A model generated the notes under the pieces. It was not told the origin of the DNA and did no database searches. It worked only from the letters and a program-made list of their open reading frames with translations. Source: Anaerosomatales bacterium (GTDB lineage Bacteria; Actinomycetota; Coriobacteriia; Anaerosomatales; SLCP01). From it: a stretch of 64,000 nucleotides of DNA. The translations under genes were made by a program, and so were the position numbers. The DNA is taken from assembly GCA_029210645.1 (NCBI GenBank), contig JARGFT010000001.1, positions 65,035 through 129,034 of the forward strand. Reading direction: 5' to 3'. Numbering within the stretch: the stretch's first letter is position 1; each line of letters starts with the position of its first letter. Shown piece after piece: positions 1-10,349 of the stretch.

Positions 1-943
1 GCCCGGCCCACGCCGCCTCTTCGAGCGCTGGCAGGGATTCGGAGCCCCGTGCCACCAGGTCGAAGACATCGCAGGGAGAGGGCGGACTACCCGCGGGTGT
101 CATCTGCCCCCTGATACGGGGGCGCACGCGCAGAAGCAGATGGTGGGTGTCGGCCAGCGCGCGCTGCACCAACGACGGGTCCACGCGCATCTCGGCAGCC
201 AGCTCCTCGGTCATGACCTCACCCGACTGCGTCTGTTGGATCTCCCATCGCGCAGAGGCGATGACGTCAGCCGCGCTTGCGAGGCGTGCGTGCTCCGACT
301 TATCGAGAAGCCCGCGCGTCAGGAGTGGAGAAGGGTCCGATTGAGGGACTCCGGTCAGGAGCGCCGCGCTCCACGTCAACTCGTCGAAGTCGCGTTTGCC
401 GCCCGCGCCGGCCTTCAGCTCGGGTTCGAGCAGGTACGGCGAGCCCGGACGTTCGCGGGTCCCAAGCTGAGTGAGGAGGGCCGCCGACCGCCGTGCGCCG
501 TCCGCCGCGCATGCTCTGAGCGATTCGAGGCCGAGTGCACGGTCGCCTGCTATCACCCGACCGGTGAGTGTCGCGGTCAGTGTGGGAAGGTCTTCGCGCA
601 CGGCCTTCATCTGTTGCCGCCGCGAGCGGACCTGATGCCCGACGGCAAGTCCCGCGTCCCAGAGCGGGTAGAGCAAGGCCTCGACGAAGCGGGCGAGCGT
701 CCCTGCCCGTGCGTCGGAGAGCACGAGTAGGTCGAGGTCCGAGGCTGGCAGAAGCGTCCCTGCACCGTAGCCGCCGAGCGCGATGAGTGACCATCGTGCC
801 TGCCGTGGAAGCAGAGCGTCGGCCGATTCCTCGGCAAGCGCTGCGAGCATCTGGTCGGTCAGGTGCGCGAGCCGCCGCGCCGAGTCGGTTCCCGGCGCGG
901 CGGCTGCGATGAGCTCCTGCCGCTCCTCGAGATAGCGGCGCAC
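1..943 (-). CDS. glnD: [Protein-PII] uridylyltransferase GlnD, N-terminal part (cut by window edge)
   Basis: First 314 residues of a GlnD-type enzyme, which uridylylates and deuridylylates PII in response to glutamine. The nucleotidyltransferase core is visible: GGYG at about residues 57-60, then SDLDLLVL at 68-75 supplying the two metal-binding aspartates, and the GlnD motif LLEPELKAGAGGKRDF at about 171-186. The frame is open from a GTG at 943 to the window edge. That GTG lies 8 nt after the glnB stop, so amtB, glnB and glnD form one minus-strand operon. The UR/HD and ACT domains would lie beyond the window. The start is the least certain part; no strong ribosome site is seen, which suggests translational coupling. 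Confidence 0.85.
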   Translation of the reverse strand, partial: MRRYLEERQELIAAAAPGTDSARRLAHLTDQMLAALAEESADALLPRQARWSLIALGGYGAGTLLPASDLDLLVLSDARAGTLARFVEALLYPLWDAGLAVGHQVRSRRQQMKAVREDLPTLTATLTGRVIAGDRALGLESLRACAADGARRSAALLTQLGTRERPGSPYLLEPELKAGAGGKRDFDELTWSAALLTGVPQSDPSPLLTRGLLDKSEHARLASAADVIASARWEIQQTQSGEVMTEELAAEMRVDPSLVQRALADTHHLLLRVRPRIRGQMTPAGSPPSPCDVFDLVARGSESLPALEEAAWAG

Positions 944-951
944 GATCGTGC

Positions 952-1338
<387 letters not shown>

Positions 1339-1342
1339 TCAC

Positions 1343-2644
1343 CTAGAAGGTGGTCTCCGTGAGCACGAAGTCGGGGTAGGCCCGGTTGCCGTGCTCGCCG
1401 ATGTCCAACCCTTCCATCTCTTCCTCCTCGGTGACGCGCACGCCGATCGTGGCCTTGATCGCCAGCCAGACGAGGAGCGAGACGCCGAAGACCGCCGCGC
1501 CGACCGCTGCCACGCCGATGATCTGATTCCACAGCAGCCCGAATCCCCCGCCGAAGAGCAGCCCGTTGCCGGTCGTTCCCGGAGCGATGGCGTCCTGCGC
1601 GAAGAGCCCGACAGCCAGCGTCCCGAAGATACCGCCCATACCGTGCACCGCGATCGCTCCCACCGGGTCGTCGATGCGTACCCGGTCGAGCAGCAGCACC
1701 CCGAAGACGATGATCGCGCCGGCGATGGCACCGATGATGAGCGAGCTGCCGAGTCCGACGAACGCGCAGCCTGCCGTGATGCCGACGAGCCCGCCGAGCG
1801 CCCCGTTGATGGTCATACCGACGTCGGGCTTACCGAGGATCGCACAGGCGAGCGCGGTCGCGGCCAGCGCTCCGGCGGCCGCGGCGAACGCCGTCGCGAC
1901 GACGATGTGCGAGATGGCGCCCGCATCGGCGGCCATCGTGCTGCCCGGGTTGAAGCCGAACCAGCCGAACCACAGGATGAGCGCGCCGGTCATCGCCGAG
2001 GTCATGTTGTGGCCGGGGATGGCGTGTGCCTTGCCGTCCCTCCCGAACTTGCCGAGACGGGGCCCGAGCACGAGCACGCCGGCCAGCGCTGCCCACGCTC
2101 CCGTCGAGTGCACGACGGTCGATCCTGCGAAGTCCCAGAACCCGAGTTCGGCGAGCCACCCACCGCCCCAGATCCAGTGCCCGACGGTCGGGTAGACGAG
2201 TGCCACGAGCACGAACGAGAAGACGATGAAGGACATGTACTTGATGCGCTCGGCTACCGCGCCGGAGACGATCGTCGCGGCGGTGGCGGCGAACACGAGC
2301 TGGAAGAAGAACTTGGCGAGCAGGGGCACGCCGGTCCAGCTGATCGCGGAGTAGACGCCGCTGTAGGCATCCTCGACGGCGGGACTGTTGTCGGCGCCGC
2401 CGAGCATGAACAGCCCCTGCGTCCCGAAGATCCCGTTCCCGTCGCCGAACATCAGTCCCCACCCGATGACGAAGAAGGCGACCGTCGCCACCGCGAAGAC
2501 GATGAAGTTCTTCGAGATGATGTTGACGGTGTTCTTCGCACGGGTGAATCCGGATTCCACGAGCCCGAAGCCGAGGTTCATCAGAAACACCAGCATTCCG
2601 GCTACGAGCACCCAGACTGTGTCCAGGGCTACCTGTACATCCAT
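1343..2644 (-). CDS. amtB: Ammonium transporter
   Basis: 433-residue Amt/MEP/Rh family channel for ammonium uptake across the cytoplasmic membrane, with about 11 predicted membrane segments. The start MDVQVALDTVWVLVAGMLVF at 2644 is chosen because GGAAGGGAG lies a few bases upstream and the protein then begins at the first helix; the frame stays open to 2818, but those residues are basic and unlike Amt. Family signatures are present, for example FGDGNGIFG and GWFGFNPGS. The C-terminal tail after the last helix (VTEEEEMEGLDIGEHG) is the PII-interacting region. It is first gene of amtB-glnB-glnD. Confidence 0.95.
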   Translation of the reverse strand: MDVQVALDTVWVLVAGMLVFLMNLGFGLVESGFTRAKNTVNIISKNFIVFAVATVAFFVIGWGLMFGDGNGIFGTQGLFMLGGADNSPAVEDAYSGVYSAISWTGVPLLAKFFFQLVFAATAATIVSGAVAERIKYMSFIVFSFVLVALVYPTVGHWIWGGGWLAELGFWDFAGSTVVHSTGAWAALAGVLVLGPRLGKFGRDGKAHAIPGHNMTSAMTGALILWFGWFGFNPGSTMAADAGAISHIVVATAFAAAAGALAATALACAILGKPDVGMTINGALGGLVGITAGCAFVGLGSSLIIGAIAGAIIVFGVLLLDRVRIDDPVGAIAVHGMGGIFGTLAVGLFAQDAIAPGTTGNGLLFGGGFGLLWNQIIGVAAVGAAVFGVSLLVWLAIKATIGVRVTEEEEMEGLDIGEHGNRAYPDFVLTETTF

Positions 2645-2849
2645 TGTTGCTCCCTTCCGCAATACCATGCCGAGCGGCCTGCCGAGCATCGTCAGGTGCG
2701 CATGTTTCGTGCACGTTGCGGGGGAGTGAATTCTGCGAGACGCATGAAGGGCAGCCTCCGGGCCTCTCCGAACGTGCGTTCGCTCGCCAGGGCGGGTAGA
2801 ATCAAGACTTGGCTGCAATCCGGTTCCGACGGTTAGGCAGGTCTACTCC

Positions 2850-5717
2850 GTGTCACTTGAATCCATCTCGATCCGCGGCGCGCGCGAGCACAACCTCAAG
2901 GGATTCGATCTCGAGATCCCGCGCGACCAGCTCGTGGTCATCACGGGACTTTCCGGCTCCGGGAAGTCCTCGCTCGCGTTCGACACCATCTACGCCGAGG
3001 GGCAGCGGCGCTACGTCGAGTCGCTCTCGGCGTATGCACGGCAGTTCCTTGGCCAGATGAGCAAGCCCGACGTCGACCACATCGAGGGACTCTCACCGGC
3101 GGTCTCGATCGATCAGAAGACCACCAGCAAGAACCCGCGTTCGACGGTGGGTACGGTCACCGAGATCTACGACTACCTGCGTCTCCTCTACGCGCGCGTG
3201 GGCATCCCTCACTGTCCGATATGCGGCAGACGCATCGAGCGGCAGACGCCGGACCAGATCGTGGACCGGATCCTCGAGCTCGCCGAGGGCACGAAGTTTC
3301 AGGTCCTCGCTCCCGTGATTCGGGGGCGGAAGGGCGAGCACGGCAAGCTCTTCGATGAGCTACGCAGGGAGGGATTCACCCGCGTCCGCGTCGACAGGGC
3401 GATGCGCACGCTCGACGAGGACATCGTTCTGGACAAGAAGTTCAAACACGACATCGAGGTCGTCGTGGACCGGCTCGTCATGAAGGACGGTGTCCGCACG
3501 CGGCTTGCCGACAGCGTCGAGACCGCACTGCGGTTGGCCGCCGGTACGGCGGTGGTGTCCGTTGCCGAGGGCGAGGAGCTGTCCTTCTCGCAGGCGCTCG
3601 CCTGTCCCGTCCACGGGGTTTCGATGGACGAGCTTGCGCCGCGCGACTTCTCGTTCAACGCGCCCTACGGCGCGTGTCCCGACTGCGCCGGCCTCGGATC
3701 GCGGCTCGAGGTCGACCCCGATCTCATCGTGCCGGACGGCTCGCTCTCCCTTGACGAAGGCGCGATCAAGCCCTTCGCCCGCGGCATGAACTACTACCCC
3801 CAGCTCGTCGCGGCCGCAGCAAAGCACCTGGACGTCCCGACCGACGTGGCCTGGGACGAACTCCCGGAGCCGGCGCGGTCCGCGCTCATGCACGGGCTCG
3901 GTGACGAGCGCATCAGGATCGACTACCTGACCCGTGACGGTCGCGAGACGCACTGGTTCTCGCGGTACGAGGGTGCGCTCGCGAGCGTGATGCGGCGCTT
4001 CGAGGAGAGCGAGTCCGAGGCGGTCAAGGAGAAGCTCGAGGAGTACATGGCCGTGATCCCGTGCAAGACATGCGGGGGTACACGGCTGAAGCCCGAGATA
4101 CTCGCGGTCACGTTCGGCGGCATCAACATCCACGACGTCACCGTCATGAGCGCGAAGGCCTCGCTCGCCTTCTTCGAGTCGGTGGAGCTGTCCGAGCGCG
4201 AGGAGCAGATCGCGCGACGGGTCATCAAGGAGATCGTCGAGCGGCTGCGCTTCCTGGTGGACGTGGGGTTGGACTACCTGACGCTCGAAAGGGGCACGGC
4301 GACGCTGTCCGGTGGCGAGGCACAGCGCATCCGGCTCGCCACCCAGATCGGCTCGGGTCTCATGGGCGTGCTCTACATCCTCGACGAGCCGTCTATCGGC
4401 CTGCACCAGCGTGACAACGCCCGCCTCATCGCGACGATGGAGCGCTTGCGCGACCTCGGCAACACCGTGATCGTCGTCGAACACGACGAGGAGACCATCC
4501 GCGCGGCGGACTTCGTCGTCGACATGGGACCGGGGGCGGGGGAGCACGGCGGCCAGATCGTGTGTGTCGGCCGCCCCGAGGCGATGCTCTCGTGCGAGGA
4601 TTCGCTCACCGGTGCGTATCTGTCGGGCAAGACGACGATTCCCGTTCCCGACGAACGCCGACGTGGGACGAAGGGCGCGATCGTGCTGACGGGTGCCAGG
4701 GAACACAACCTCAAGAGCATCGACGTCGAGTTCCCGCTCGGCTCGCTCGTGCTCATCACCGGGGTGTCCGGTTCGGGTAAGTCATCGCTCGTGACGGACA
4801 CCCTCGCGCCGGCACTCGTTAACAAGATCCATCGCGCCCGCAAGAGGACCGGCCGCTACTCGTCGCTTACCGGGATCGACTCGGTCGACAAGGTCATCGA
4901 CATCGACCAGTCGCCCATCGGCCGTACTCCACGCTCCAACCCGGCGACCTACACGGGACTCTGGGACGACGTGCGCTCCCTTTTCTCCTCGACACCCGAG
5001 TCCAAGGCACGCGGGTACGCGCCGGGACGCTTCTCCTTCAACGTGAAGGGGGGGAGGTGCGAGGCGTGCAAGGGCGACGGGCAGATCAAGATCGAGATGC
5101 ACTTCCTGCCCGACATCTACGTTCCGTGCGAAGTCTGCAAGGGCGCGCGGTACAACCGCGAGACCCTCCAGGTGACCTACAAGGGCAAGACCGTGAGCGA
5201 CGTGCTGGACATGACCGTCGAAGAGGCGTTGCATTTCTTCGAGAACATCCCGCCCATCAAGCGCAAGCTGCAGACCCTCTACGACGTTGGTCTGGGCTAC
5301 CTGCGCCTCGGTCAGCCTGCGACGACGCTTTCGGGAGGCGAGGCCCAGCGCGTCAAACTCGCGAGCGAGCTGCAGCGCCGCTCCACCGGGCGCACCTTCT
5401 ACATTCTCGACGAGCCGACCACCGGCCTGCACTTCGACGACGTGCGGCAGCTGCTCAACGTGCTGCAGCGTCTGGTCGAGGTCGGCAACACGGTACTCGT
5501 CATCGAGCACAACCTCGATATGATCAAGAGCGCCGATTACGTCATCGATCTGGGACCGGAGGGCGGAGACGCGGGCGGCGAGGTGGTCGCGACCGGCACG
5601 CCGGAGGAGATCGCGGCATGCGAGCACTCCCACACCGGCCGTTTCCTGCGACCCGTGCTCGAAGGCCGGGCGGCGACGGTCGATGCGGGACACTCCCGCG
5701 AGGTGCCCGCACCGTGA
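2850..5717 (+). CDS. uvrA: Excinuclease ABC subunit A
   Basis: 955-residue UvrA, the damage-recognising ATPase dimer of nucleotide excision repair. It carries two ABC ATPase modules: Walker [11 protein letters not shown] near residue 32 and [10 protein letters not shown] near 640, each with an LSGGEAQR signature and an LDEP Walker B. Zinc-finger cysteines are visible ([21 protein letters not shown] with CEVCKG). The GTG start at 2850 gives [18 protein letters not shown], the usual N-terminus. Length is normal. uvrC follows one gene downstream; uvrB is not in the window. Confidence 0.97.
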   Translation: MSLESISIRGAREHNLKGFDLEIPRDQLVVITGLSGSGKSSLAFDTIYAEGQRRYVESLSAYARQFLGQMSKPDVDHIEGLSPAVSIDQKTTSKNPRSTVGTVTEIYDYLRLLYARVGIPHCPICGRRIERQTPDQIVDRILELAEGTKFQVLAPVIRGRKGEHGKLFDELRREGFTRVRVDRAMRTLDEDIVLDKKFKHDIEVVVDRLVMKDGVRTRLADSVETALRLAAGTAVVSVAEGEELSFSQALACPVHGVSMDELAPRDFSFNAPYGACPDCAGLGSRLEVDPDLIVPDGSLSLDEGAIKPFARGMNYYPQLVAAAAKHLDVPTDVAWDELPEPARSALMHGLGDERIRIDYLTRDGRETHWFSRYEGALASVMRRFEESESEAVKEKLEEYMAVIPCKTCGGTRLKPEILAVTFGGINIHDVTVMSAKASLAFFESVELSEREEQIARRVIKEIVERLRFLVDVGLDYLTLERGTATLSGGEAQRIRLATQIGSGLMGVLYILDEPSIGLHQRDNARLIATMERLRDLGNTVIVVEHDEETIRAADFVVDMGPGAGEHGGQIVCVGRPEAMLSCEDSLTGAYLSGKTTIPVPDERRRGTKGAIVLTGAREHNLKSIDVEFPLGSLVLITGVSGSGKSSLVTDTLAPALVNKIHRARKRTGRYSSLTGIDSVDKVIDIDQSPIGRTPRSNPATYTGLWDDVRSLFSSTPESKARGYAPGRFSFNVKGGRCEACKGDGQIKIEMHFLPDIYVPCEVCKGARYNRETLQVTYKGKTVSDVLDMTVEEALHFFENIPPIKRKLQTLYDVGLGYLRLGQPATTLSGGEAQRVKLASELQRRSTGRTFYILDEPTTGLHFDDVRQLLNVLQRLVEVGNTVLVIEHNLDMIKSADYVIDLGPEGGDAGGEVVATGTPEEIAACEHSHTGRFLRPVLEGRAATVDAGHSREVPAP

Positions 5718-7111
5718 GCCGGGTGGCACGCAGACCGGCGGTACGCACTACGTTCGCCGCGATCGCGCTGGTCGTGCTGGTAACGGCGGGGGTGTTGATA
5801 GCCCGCTCGATCTCCGATCCGGATCGCGTGCTGCTCGCGCGATCCGATCAGCGGGAGACGGTGCTGCGATCGCTGCGTCTCGCGGGCATCGAGCACGCTG
5901 TGGTGGGCTTCGGGGACGGGGTCGCAGTGGTGCGCATCGACGTTCCGGTGTTGGTCTCGGCCTCAGACGCAACGATCTCGTCGCAGGCGTCCTTCGCAAC
6001 GCTGGCGGCCGGGTACCCGTCTGCACGCGAGTACGTGGTTCAGCTGTTTGCCTCCGGACATCCGCTCGTGGAGGTCTCGGCTACCGGAGACGCGGTGCGT
6101 GACGCCGTGAGAGCGGATGACACCGGCATACTCCACTCCGCGCTCGCCGCACGGCTCATCACCCGCAGTGTCGACGTCGATCCTGGGGTGCGGGTCGTTC
6201 CCGACGCGCAACTCGCCGGGGTCACCCCCGGTCAACGAGCGAGAGCGGAGGTACTGCTCACCGCTGCTCCGGAGGAGGCGACGGCGCTGCCGCCAGACGC
6301 CGTCGCTGTCGACGTGCATCTGGCCGGCGCGTATCTGGACGCTAAGAACCGGGCCGCGGGCCTGTTGGGCGACGACGGTCCGGCCAGCCAGACGGCGTCA
6401 GCGCTCGCCACGGCGGCCGCACGCGTGCGACAGGACGCACCCGGGGTGCGCGCGCCCGGACCCGACGAGCGGGCGCTCGACACGTACCGCCTGCGCCTGC
6501 GGACTGCGGTCGAGGCCTCTGACGTCGCGGGTGGCGGCGACCTTCTCGCCGACATCGACGCGCTCGGACCCGACCCCGGACGCGCGGAGGTAACCCGCGT
6601 TCGATCGGTGGTTCTGGCGATCGAGTCGCTGGCGGCATCACCCTCGCCGGCGAGCGTTCTCGCAGGTGCGCACCTTCTTGCGACCGACGTCGCCGCCTCG
6701 GCGCTGCCCGCAGGAACGGGAGCGGACGCGGTGCTCGCGGCAGCCGATGCGCCAAGCGCCCCCGACTCCGCTGTCGACGTCAGGGCGTTCGAGCGCTCGC
6801 CGGAGCTCGATTTCGTCCCAGGAGAGGCCGCCTCGGGGGCTCTCCCCGAGCGAGTCCTGCGTCTCAACGCCCGTCCGGGTTCCCCGCCGTCGCTCACGTG
6901 GGCCGGGGAGGGAGGGAGCGAGTCAGTCGCCCCTGAGGTATGGCTTGCCTTCGAGCGTGCCGACGGCGCGCTCTACTGGCTGGCCGATGAGGACGGGCAG
7001 GTCGCCCTGACCGATGCGTCCCTGCGCGGGTGGGCGTTCTCCCGAAGCGTTGCCGCGCTGGTGGACGCTTCACGCTGCGGGCGCCTCCTGGCGACGTTTG
7101 CGGCGGAGTGA
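5714..7111 (+). CDS. Membrane-anchored protein of unknown function
   Basis: 465 residues starting at a GTG that overlaps the uvrA stop (GTGA), so it is translationally coupled to uvrA. A basic N-terminus is followed by one hydrophobic segment at about residues 12-32, then a long Ala-, Asp- and Val-rich soluble region, presumably extracytoplasmic. I recognise no catalytic motif; the C-terminal 100 residues are best ordered, with a LTWAGEG...[16 protein letters not shown] stretch. It sits between uvrA and uvrC, but nothing in its sequence links it to DNA repair. A much longer open frame runs upstream through uvrA and is not credible. Confidence 0.7.
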   Translation: MSRVARRPAVRTTFAAIALVVLVTAGVLIARSISDPDRVLLARSDQRETVLRSLRLAGIEHAVVGFGDGVAVVRIDVPVLVSASDATISSQASFATLAAGYPSAREYVVQLFASGHPLVEVSATGDAVRDAVRADDTGILHSALAARLITRSVDVDPGVRVVPDAQLAGVTPGQRARAEVLLTAAPEEATALPPDAVAVDVHLAGAYLDAKNRAAGLLGDDGPASQTASALATAAARVRQDAPGVRAPGPDERALDTYRLRLRTAVEASDVAGGGDLLADIDALGPDPGRAEVTRVRSVVLAIESLAASPSPASVLAGAHLLATDVAASALPAGTGADAVLAAADAPSAPDSAVDVRAFERSPELDFVPGEAASGALPERVLRLNARPGSPPSLTWAGEGGSESVAPEVWLAFERADGALYWLADEDGQVALTDASLRGWAFSRSVAALVDASRCGRLLATFAAE

Positions 7112-7116
7112 TCGAG

Positions 7117-8991
7117 GTGTCTCGCGACCAGACCTCGCTTGCCGAACAGGTTGCCGGCGTTCCGGACGAGCCGGGCGTCTACCTGTGGAAGGCGGAGTCA
7201 GGTCAGGTGCTCTACGTCGGCAAGGCGAAGTCCCTACGCAAGCGCATGAAGCAGTACACGCTCGGCCAGGACGATCGCGAAAAGGTACCGCTCATGATGG
7301 CGCAGGTCTCCTCGTTCGATTACGTGGTGACCGACAACGAGGTCGAAAGCCTCATCCTCGAGAAGAACCTCATCCGCCAGTTCAACCCGCCCTACAACGT
7401 CGACTACCGGGATGACAAGTCGTATCCGTTCATCGCCGTCACCACCACCGACCGGTTTCCGGCGATCAAGTTCACGCGCGAGAAACACCGGCCGGGAACG
7501 CGCTACTTCGGGCCGTACACCGATGCCCGTGCAGCGCGCGAGACCGTCGACGTCGTGCGCAGGATCTACCCGATCTGCAGCGCCCAGTGTGTCGAGTGGA
7601 AGCGCGTGAACGCGAAGGGCGGCGAGCCGAGCGGGAAGGCGTGTTTCGACTACAACGTCGGCAAGGGCCCGGGTCCGTGCGTCGGAGCGGTCACGCCCGA
7701 GCGCTACGCCGAGAATGTGGGGCACGTGCTGCGCTTTCTCGAGGGCCGTCACCGGGGTGTCGCAGACGAGCTCGAGGAGTGCATGCGCGCGGCGGCGGAC
7801 GACCTCGACTACGAACGAGCGGCACGGTATCGCAACCGGCTCGACGCGGTGCGCCGCATCGAGCAGAAGCAGACGGTCGTCTCGAGCCGCCCGCTCGAGA
7901 TCGACGTGGTGGGCTTCTTCCGCGAGGAGACCATCGCGGGCGTGCACGTGTTCGTGGTGCGCGAAGGCCGCGTTCTGATCGGCAATGAGTTCGTGCTCGA
8001 CAAGGGGCTCGACGTGCCGATCGCCGAGCTCGTCAAGGGGTTCATCCTCCGTTACTACGACGATGCCGGCCACGTGCCGCGCGAGGTCGTGCTGCCCGAG
8101 CTGCCGCAGAGCGCCATAGCGGTCGAGGAGTGGCTGGGCGGGCTGCGGGGCACGAAGGTACGCCTGGTCGTGCCGGTGCGCGGGGAGAAGCGGCGGCTTC
8201 TCGATATGGCCGAAGTCAACGCGCGCCACACGCTCATGCGCCACAAGGTCCGGACCCGCTACGACGAGGAGCGTCTCAACACCGCGCTGCTCGAGCTGGA
8301 GAGTGCACTGTCACTGCCCTCGGCGCCGCTGCGCATCGAAAGCTACGACATCTCGACGCTGCACGGGCGTCACTCGGTAGGCTCGATGGTGGTGTTCACC
8401 AACGGTCGCCCCGACACCGCGGCGTACCGGCGTTTTCGCGTCCGGATGGATGAGGGGGAGTCGAATGACGTCGCGATGATGGCCGAGGTGCTGCGCAGGC
8501 GCTTCGCGGCCGAGCGTGCCGGTGACGAGCGCTTTGCGGCGTCAACTCCGGATCTCATCATCGTCGATGGGGGCAAGCCGCAGCTCTCAGCGGCCAAGGC
8601 GGCGCTCTCACAGTCCGGTGCCCAAGACGTGTCGCTCGCTGCGCTCGCGAAGCGCGAGGAGGAGCTGTGGCTCCCCGGTTGGGACGAGCCGGTTGTGTTG
8701 CCCGCGGGGTCAGCCTCGCTCTACCTCGTGAAGCGCATTCGCGACGAGGCCCACCGCTTCGCGATCGCCTACCACCGCGAACTGCGGGGCAAGGCGATGA
8801 CCGCGAGCGTGCTCGACGACATCCCGGGCGTGGGCCCGAAGCGCAAGAAGCTGCTCCTGAAGGCTTTCGGGTCGGTCAAACGGCTGCGCGAGGCCGATGT
8901 GGATGCGATCGCGGCCGTACCCGGGGTTCCGCGAGACGTGGCCGAGGAGATCGCAGCGGTGTTGCGCCGCTCCGCGGCGGAGAGCGGATAG
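7117..8991 (+). CDS. uvrC: Excinuclease ABC subunit C
   Basis: About 624-residue UvrC, the dual-incision nuclease of nucleotide excision repair. It has an N-terminal GIY-YIG domain (GVYLWKAESGQVLYVGKAKS, about residues 18-95), a UVR segment for UvrB contact near residues 205-240, the RNase H-like C-terminal nuclease with the DLIIVDGGK motif, and a tandem helix-hairpin-helix at the end (IPGVGPKRKKLLL and VPGVPRDVAEEI). GTG at 7117 is preferred because GGCGGAG sits about 9 nt upstream; GTG 7108, overlapping the previous stop, is possible. Confidence 0.95.
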   Translation: MSRDQTSLAEQVAGVPDEPGVYLWKAESGQVLYVGKAKSLRKRMKQYTLGQDDREKVPLMMAQVSSFDYVVTDNEVESLILEKNLIRQFNPPYNVDYRDDKSYPFIAVTTTDRFPAIKFTREKHRPGTRYFGPYTDARAARETVDVVRRIYPICSAQCVEWKRVNAKGGEPSGKACFDYNVGKGPGPCVGAVTPERYAENVGHVLRFLEGRHRGVADELEECMRAAADDLDYERAARYRNRLDAVRRIEQKQTVVSSRPLEIDVVGFFREETIAGVHVFVVREGRVLIGNEFVLDKGLDVPIAELVKGFILRYYDDAGHVPREVVLPELPQSAIAVEEWLGGLRGTKVRLVVPVRGEKRRLLDMAEVNARHTLMRHKVRTRYDEERLNTALLELESALSLPSAPLRIESYDISTLHGRHSVGSMVVFTNGRPDTAAYRRFRVRMDEGESNDVAMMAEVLRRRFAAERAGDERFAASTPDLIIVDGGKPQLSAAKAALSQSGAQDVSLAALAKREEELWLPGWDEPVVLPAGSASLYLVKRIRDEAHRFAIAYHRELRGKAMTASVLDDIPGVGPKRKKLLLKAFGSVKRLREADVDAIAAVPGVPRDVAEEIAAVLRRSAAESG

Positions 8992-9006
8992 AGCTCCGCC
9001 TGCGGG

Positions 9007-9012
9007 TATACT
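9007..9012 (+). promoter_or_regulatory. Candidate -10 element of the YvlD-like gene
   Basis: TATACT just after the uvrC stop and about 40 nt before the next gene. No good -35 is visible 16-18 nt upstream, so this is weak support for a separate promoter. Confidence 0.35.
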
Positions 9013-9051
9013 GAGCACACACCGACCGGCGGCGAGAGGGAGGATGCGACC

Positions 9052-9399
9052 ATGAAGTTCGTCCTGCGTATGGTGGTGAGTGCTGCTGTCATCTTCGGCG
9101 TGGCGTATCTGTCAGGTGGCTGGCTGCTGAGCGTCGATAGCTTCGTTGCCGCGCTCTGGGCCGCCCTCGTGCTTGCCGTCGTCAACGCGTTTGTCCGGCC
9201 CGTCGTCAAGATCCTCTCGCTGCCGATCACGGTCCTGACGCTGGGCCTGTTCGCACTCGTCGTCAACGCGGCGATGATATATCTCGTCGCATGGGTGGTT
9301 CCGGGTGTGAACACGACAGGCTTCTTCCAGACGGTGCTTGCGGCGATCGTCATCTCTATCGTCACCTCCCTGTTCACTGCAGCGATCGACAAGGACTGA
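9052..9399 (+). CDS. YvlD/phage-holin-IV-like small membrane protein
   Basis: 115 residues with about four hydrophobic segments covering nearly the whole protein, and the hallmark AALVLAVVNAFVRPVVKILSLP, in which a polar NAFVRP turn follows the second helix. This family (mycobacterial 4-TMS holin-like, B. subtilis YvlD) is widespread in chromosomes and is not evidence of a prophage; its role is unsettled. GGGAGG lies upstream of the ATG. It stands alone between uvrC and rapZ. Confidence 0.85.
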   Translation: MKFVLRMVVSAAVIFGVAYLSGGWLLSVDSFVAALWAALVLAVVNAFVRPVVKILSLPITVLTLGLFALVVNAAMIYLVAWVVPGVNTTGFFQTVLAAIVISIVTSLFTAAIDKD

Positions 9400-9419
9400 C
9401 CCCGATGTGAGGATCTCTG

Positions 9420-10349
9420 ATGCCCGACGAGCGCGCCGTCCCTTCTGATCCGGGTACGTCCGATGAGAACGAGGCGACCGAGCTGGTCGTCATCACCGGC
9501 ATGTCCGGCGCCGGGCGGAGCCAGGCGATCCATACCTTCGAGGACCTGGGCTACTTCTGCATCGACAACCTGCCTCCGGCCTTCATCGGCCAGCTGGTCG
9601 ATCTGACGCGGTTGCCCGGCAGCCGTATTCGCCGTATCGCTGTCGTCAGTGACGTGCGAGCCGCAGAGTTCTTCGAGGAACTCGTTGGTGAACTCCGCCA
9701 GCTCAAAGAGGGAGGGGTGCCCTTCCGCCTCCTCTATCTGGAGGCAGATGACGAGGTGCTCGTGCGCCGGTTCAAGGAGACCCGCCGGCTGCACCCGCTC
9801 TGTGCCGAGGGCGACTCCGTGCTCGACGCGATCGCGGCGGAGCGCCAGGCGCTCGCCGAGGTGCGCGAGCGAGCGGACTTCATCATCGACACGAGCGGCC
9901 TGAAGCCGGCCGCGCTACGAACGATCATCCGCGAGCGGTTCTTCACCGGCAGTGTTGCCGACACCCTCGCGGTCACCGTGATGTCGTTCGGGTTCAAGTA
10001 CGGTGTCCCCACCGATGCCGACATCGTGATGGACGTCCGCTTCCTCCCGAACCCGTTCTACCAGCGCGCGCTGAGAGAGCGCACGGGCCTCGATACACCC
10101 GTCCGGCGCTTCGTGCTCGAGCGCGAGGAGACCGCCGAGTTCCTCGAGAAGTGGTTCGACCTACTCCAGATGTTGACGCCGAGCTACCTGACCGAGGGCA
10201 AGGCGCATCTGGTCGTCTCACTGGGATGCACGGGCGGGATGCACCGGAGCGTGGTGCTTGCCGAGGAGACCGCACGGTTCCTGTCGACCCACGGCTTCCG
10301 CGTCGCGGTGACCCACCGTGACATCGCGAAGGACCGGGAGGCCAGATGA
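9420..10349 (+). CDS. rapZ: RapZ-family nucleotide-binding protein
   Basis: 309-residue YvcJ/RapZ protein. In E. coli RapZ is an RNase E adaptor controlling glmS sRNAs; in Gram-positives it is a nucleotide-binding protein whose target is unclear. The N-terminal P-loop reads GMSGAGRSQ, with Arg in place of the canonical Walker A Lys, as in several actinobacterial homologues. DLGYFCIDNLPPAFI follows. The C-terminal domain has SLGCTGGMHRSVVLAEETARFL and THRD. The gene overlaps yvcK by 4 bp and heads the conserved rapZ-yvcK-whiA trio. Confidence 0.93.
   Translation: MPDERAVPSDPGTSDENEATELVVITGMSGAGRSQAIHTFEDLGYFCIDNLPPAFIGQLVDLTRLPGSRIRRIAVVSDVRAAEFFEELVGELRQLKEGGVPFRLLYLEADDEVLVRRFKETRRLHPLCAEGDSVLDAIAAERQALAEVRERADFIIDTSGLKPAALRTIIRERFFTGSVADTLAVTVMSFGFKYGVPTDADIVMDVRFLPNPFYQRALRERTGLDTPVRRFVLEREETAEFLEKWFDLLQMLTPSYLTEGKAHLVVSLGCTGGMHRSVVLAEETARFLSTHGFRVAVTHRDIAKDREAR

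Noticed and set aside
2645-2670. Sigma-54-like site before amtB on the minus strand (CGGCATGGTATTGC)
   Set aside because: The GG-GC distance is 9 nt, one short of the strict 10, so it should not function despite amtB being a classic sigma-54 target.
5057-5713. Upstream in-frame extension of the 465-aa protein
   Set aside because: It lies entirely within uvrA in another frame; the GTG coupled to the uvrA stop is the sensible start.
9052-9399. Holin-like protein as a prophage trace
   Set aside because: This four-helix family is a common chromosomal protein and no other phage gene is nearby.
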